Shown here piece after piece: positions 4,296-5,651 of a DNA stretch of 5,651 nucleotides. The notes below the pieces were generated by a model that was given only the letters and a program-made list of their open reading frames with translations, was not told the origin of the DNA and did no database searches. This stretch comes from Ruminococcaceae bacterium UBA1320 (GTDB lineage: Bacteria > Bacillota > Clostridia > Oscillospirales > Ethanoligenentaceae): positions 1 to 5,651 of the forward strand of contig DBTI01000292.1 of NCBI GenBank assembly GCA_002306975.1, given 5' to 3'. Position numbers and translations under genes: made by a program. Within the stretch, counting starts at the first letter, position 1; the number at the start of each line of letters is the position of its first letter.

Positions 4296-5651
4296 ATGAT
4301 TTCTCTTAAGACTATTTCCTCAGTTGCCACCAATAAAAAAACCTATGAGCGCGGTTTTGAATATTATAATCAGCGGCGCGTTTCCAACCTTGTTTCGGAA
4401 ACAAACCCTTTAGACGGGCATACACATATATCGGCGGAGGTTCTTGGCAGCAAGTACAGCTATGAGGTCGAGGTTACACTTGACGCCGAAGGCAAGCTTG
4501 TTTATCATTTTTGCGACTGCCCCGCTTTCTATTCCTACGAGGGCTGCTGCAAACACATCGTCGCCGTACTTCTGCAGTATTATTACCGCATGGTCACGGA
4601 AGATCATGCCCCTGTGCGCCTTAAAGGCGGCACAGTGACCGACAGCGCGGCGCGCCAGATGATAAAACAGTATTCCGACCGTATGATCAACAGCGCGGTG
4701 TCAAACGCCAGCGTTCAAAAGGTGCGCCTTATTCCTGTTGTTAAAATCGACAGCTTTGGCAGGCTCGCTCTGGAGCTTACCGTCGGCAACGAGCGAATGT
4801 ATATAATTAAAGATCTGCCGAAATTTTATTCCGATATCACAAGCGGTAATGTTGTTGAATACGGCGTCAAGCTGAAATTTTTACACAATGAGAACGCTTT
4901 TGATGAGCAGTCACGCCCCCTGCTCCGGTTTTTTACAGACAAATTCCGCGAGCTTCTGACTTATGTCAACCTTCAGGCAATGTATAAAAACGATAAGCGC
5001 AGCCTTTATCTTTCGCCGCGCGCCTTTGACGACTTTTTCAACATATATGAAGGGCAACGGGTTGCTTTCAATTTTGATGTTGATAAGTCACAGGTGCTTT
5101 TTGCAAACGAAAACCCGCCGCTTGAGCTTACCCTTAACAAAGAGGGCAACGCCTTCAAACTTAAAATGGGGCTGCCCGATCTGCTCGTTGCCGGCGCAAA
5201 ATGCCAGTATATGCTGATCGGCGACCGGCTTCTGCGGTGTAGCGAAGCCTGTACGCAGGCAACAAGCGGGCTTTTGCAGGCAATGATGGGCAAAGACGGC
5301 ACTCTTGTTGTTGCCGAGGCCGACATGGGTGAGTTTTGTTCGAGTGTTGTCAGTGAGATAAGACCGTATGTAAACATAAAAGCCGACGATGAGGATATTG
5401 CTTCATTTTTGCCGATGCCGCTTGTTTCAAAGCTGTATCTTGACATGCCATCGGTCGGGCTTATAACCGGCAACCTCAAATTCTGCTATGGCGATAATGA
5501 GACAGACGCGATGTCTGAAGCCAAAATGAATTTTCAGCGCAACATTAAAGAAGAGCTTTTGGCGCAGTCGTTTGTTAAAAAATACTTTGAGGCATACGAT
5601 CCCGAACAGCGGTTTTTATATATACAGGATGACGACAGCATCTATCGACTT
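4296..5651 (+). CDS. SNF2-family helicase with N-terminal SWIM zinc finger (3' end outside window)
   Basis: The first 452 codons, open to the window edge without a stop. ATG 4296 is supported by GGAG at 4283-4286, 9 bases upstream. The N-terminus (MISLKTISSVATNKKTYERG, then FEYYNQRRV) is the usual lead-in to a SWIM finger. The finger itself is C73-x-C75 ... C85-x-H87 (CDCPAFYSYEGCCKH), a zinc-binding CxCx9CxH. The rest, about residues 110-452, looks like the bacterial SNF2 helicase-associated region, mixed alpha/beta with no helicase motif yet. The ATPase motor (Walker A, DEAH-type box) should lie beyond the window; such proteins usually run to about 1,000 residues or more. Members are cytoplasmic DNA-translocating ATPases of poorly known role. 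GC and codon use return to the serC-serA style, so it belongs to the core genome. Family is assigned from the SWIM motif and architecture. Confidence 0.85.
   Translation, partial: MISLKTISSVATNKKTYERGFEYYNQRRVSNLVSETNPLDGHTHISAEVLGSKYSYEVEVTLDAEGKLVYHFCDCPAFYSYEGCCKHIVAVLLQYYYRMVTEDHAPVRLKGGTVTDSAARQMIKQYSDRMINSAVSNASVQKVRLIPVVKIDSFGRLALELTVGNERMYIIKDLPKFYSDITSGNVVEYGVKLKFLHNENAFDEQSRPLLRFFTDKFRELLTYVNLQAMYKNDKRSLYLSPRAFDDFFNIYEGQRVAFNFDVDKSQVLFANENPPLELTLNKEGNAFKLKMGLPDLLVAGAKCQYMLIGDRLLRCSEACTQATSGLLQAMMGKDGTLVVAEADMGEFCSSVVSEIRPYVNIKADDEDIASFLPMPLVSKLYLDMPSVGLITGNLKFCYGDNETDAMSEAKMNFQRNIKEELLAQSFVKKYFEAYDPEQRFLYIQDDDSIYRL

Noticed and set aside
5006..5479. 157-codon minus-strand frame opposite the SNF2 gene
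   Set aside because: The plus strand is open for 452 codons with a SWIM finger and a good start. The antisense product is low-complexity (Ser/Leu-rich) and has no ribosome site.
1..5651. CRISPR array, tRNA, rRNA, insertion sequence or integrase
   Set aside because: I saw no regularly spaced repeats, no cloverleaf ending in CCA, no ribosomal RNA sequence and no transposase or recombinase motifs on either strand.

Overview
The window looks like chromosomal DNA from a Gram-positive Clostridia-type bacterium, probably Ruminococcaceae/Oscillospiraceae-like. This is inferred from a short ACT-type SerA next to SerC, a SWIM/SNF2 helicase, purine-rich Shine-Dalgarno sites, sigma-A-type promoters and intrinsic terminators. 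No taxonomic marker gene is present. TGA and TAA both act as ordinary stop codons.

Layout, left to right. (1) 3-500 (+): the C-terminal 165 residues of SerC, starting at the PLP-binding lysine, followed by a 13-bp-stem terminator. (2) 712-1878 (+): complete serA, followed by a very long, symmetrical, probably bidirectional terminator. SerA oxidises 3-phosphoglycerate and SerC transaminates the product, so these are the first two steps of serine synthesis. The terminator between them suggests they are at least partly separate transcription units. (3) 1956-4295: an AT-rich block. It holds a textbook sigma-A promoter (TTGACA-N17-TATAAT), then a secreted papain/C39-like cysteine protease gene broken by one in-frame TAA at codon 68, then a terminator, then a convergent small membrane-anchored protein of unknown function on the minus strand with its own promoter and ribosome-binding site. 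(4) 4296-5651 (+): the first 452 codons of a large SNF2-family helicase with an N-terminal SWIM zinc finger; the gene runs off the window.

The two outer blocks are about 50-60% GC in the lines I counted. The middle block is about 32-38% GC and favours AT-ending codons. I infer that the protease plus membrane-protein segment is accessory DNA between housekeeping genes. I see no transposase, integrase or clear target-site duplication to show how it arrived.

The most notable observation is the protease. It keeps its promoter, signal peptide, reading frame, Cys-His-Asn catalytic residues and terminator, yet carries a single nonsense codon. That points to very recent inactivation, a phase-like or strain-specific mutation, local readthrough, or a sequencing error. 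I do not see convincing evidence of a wholly new biological system here.
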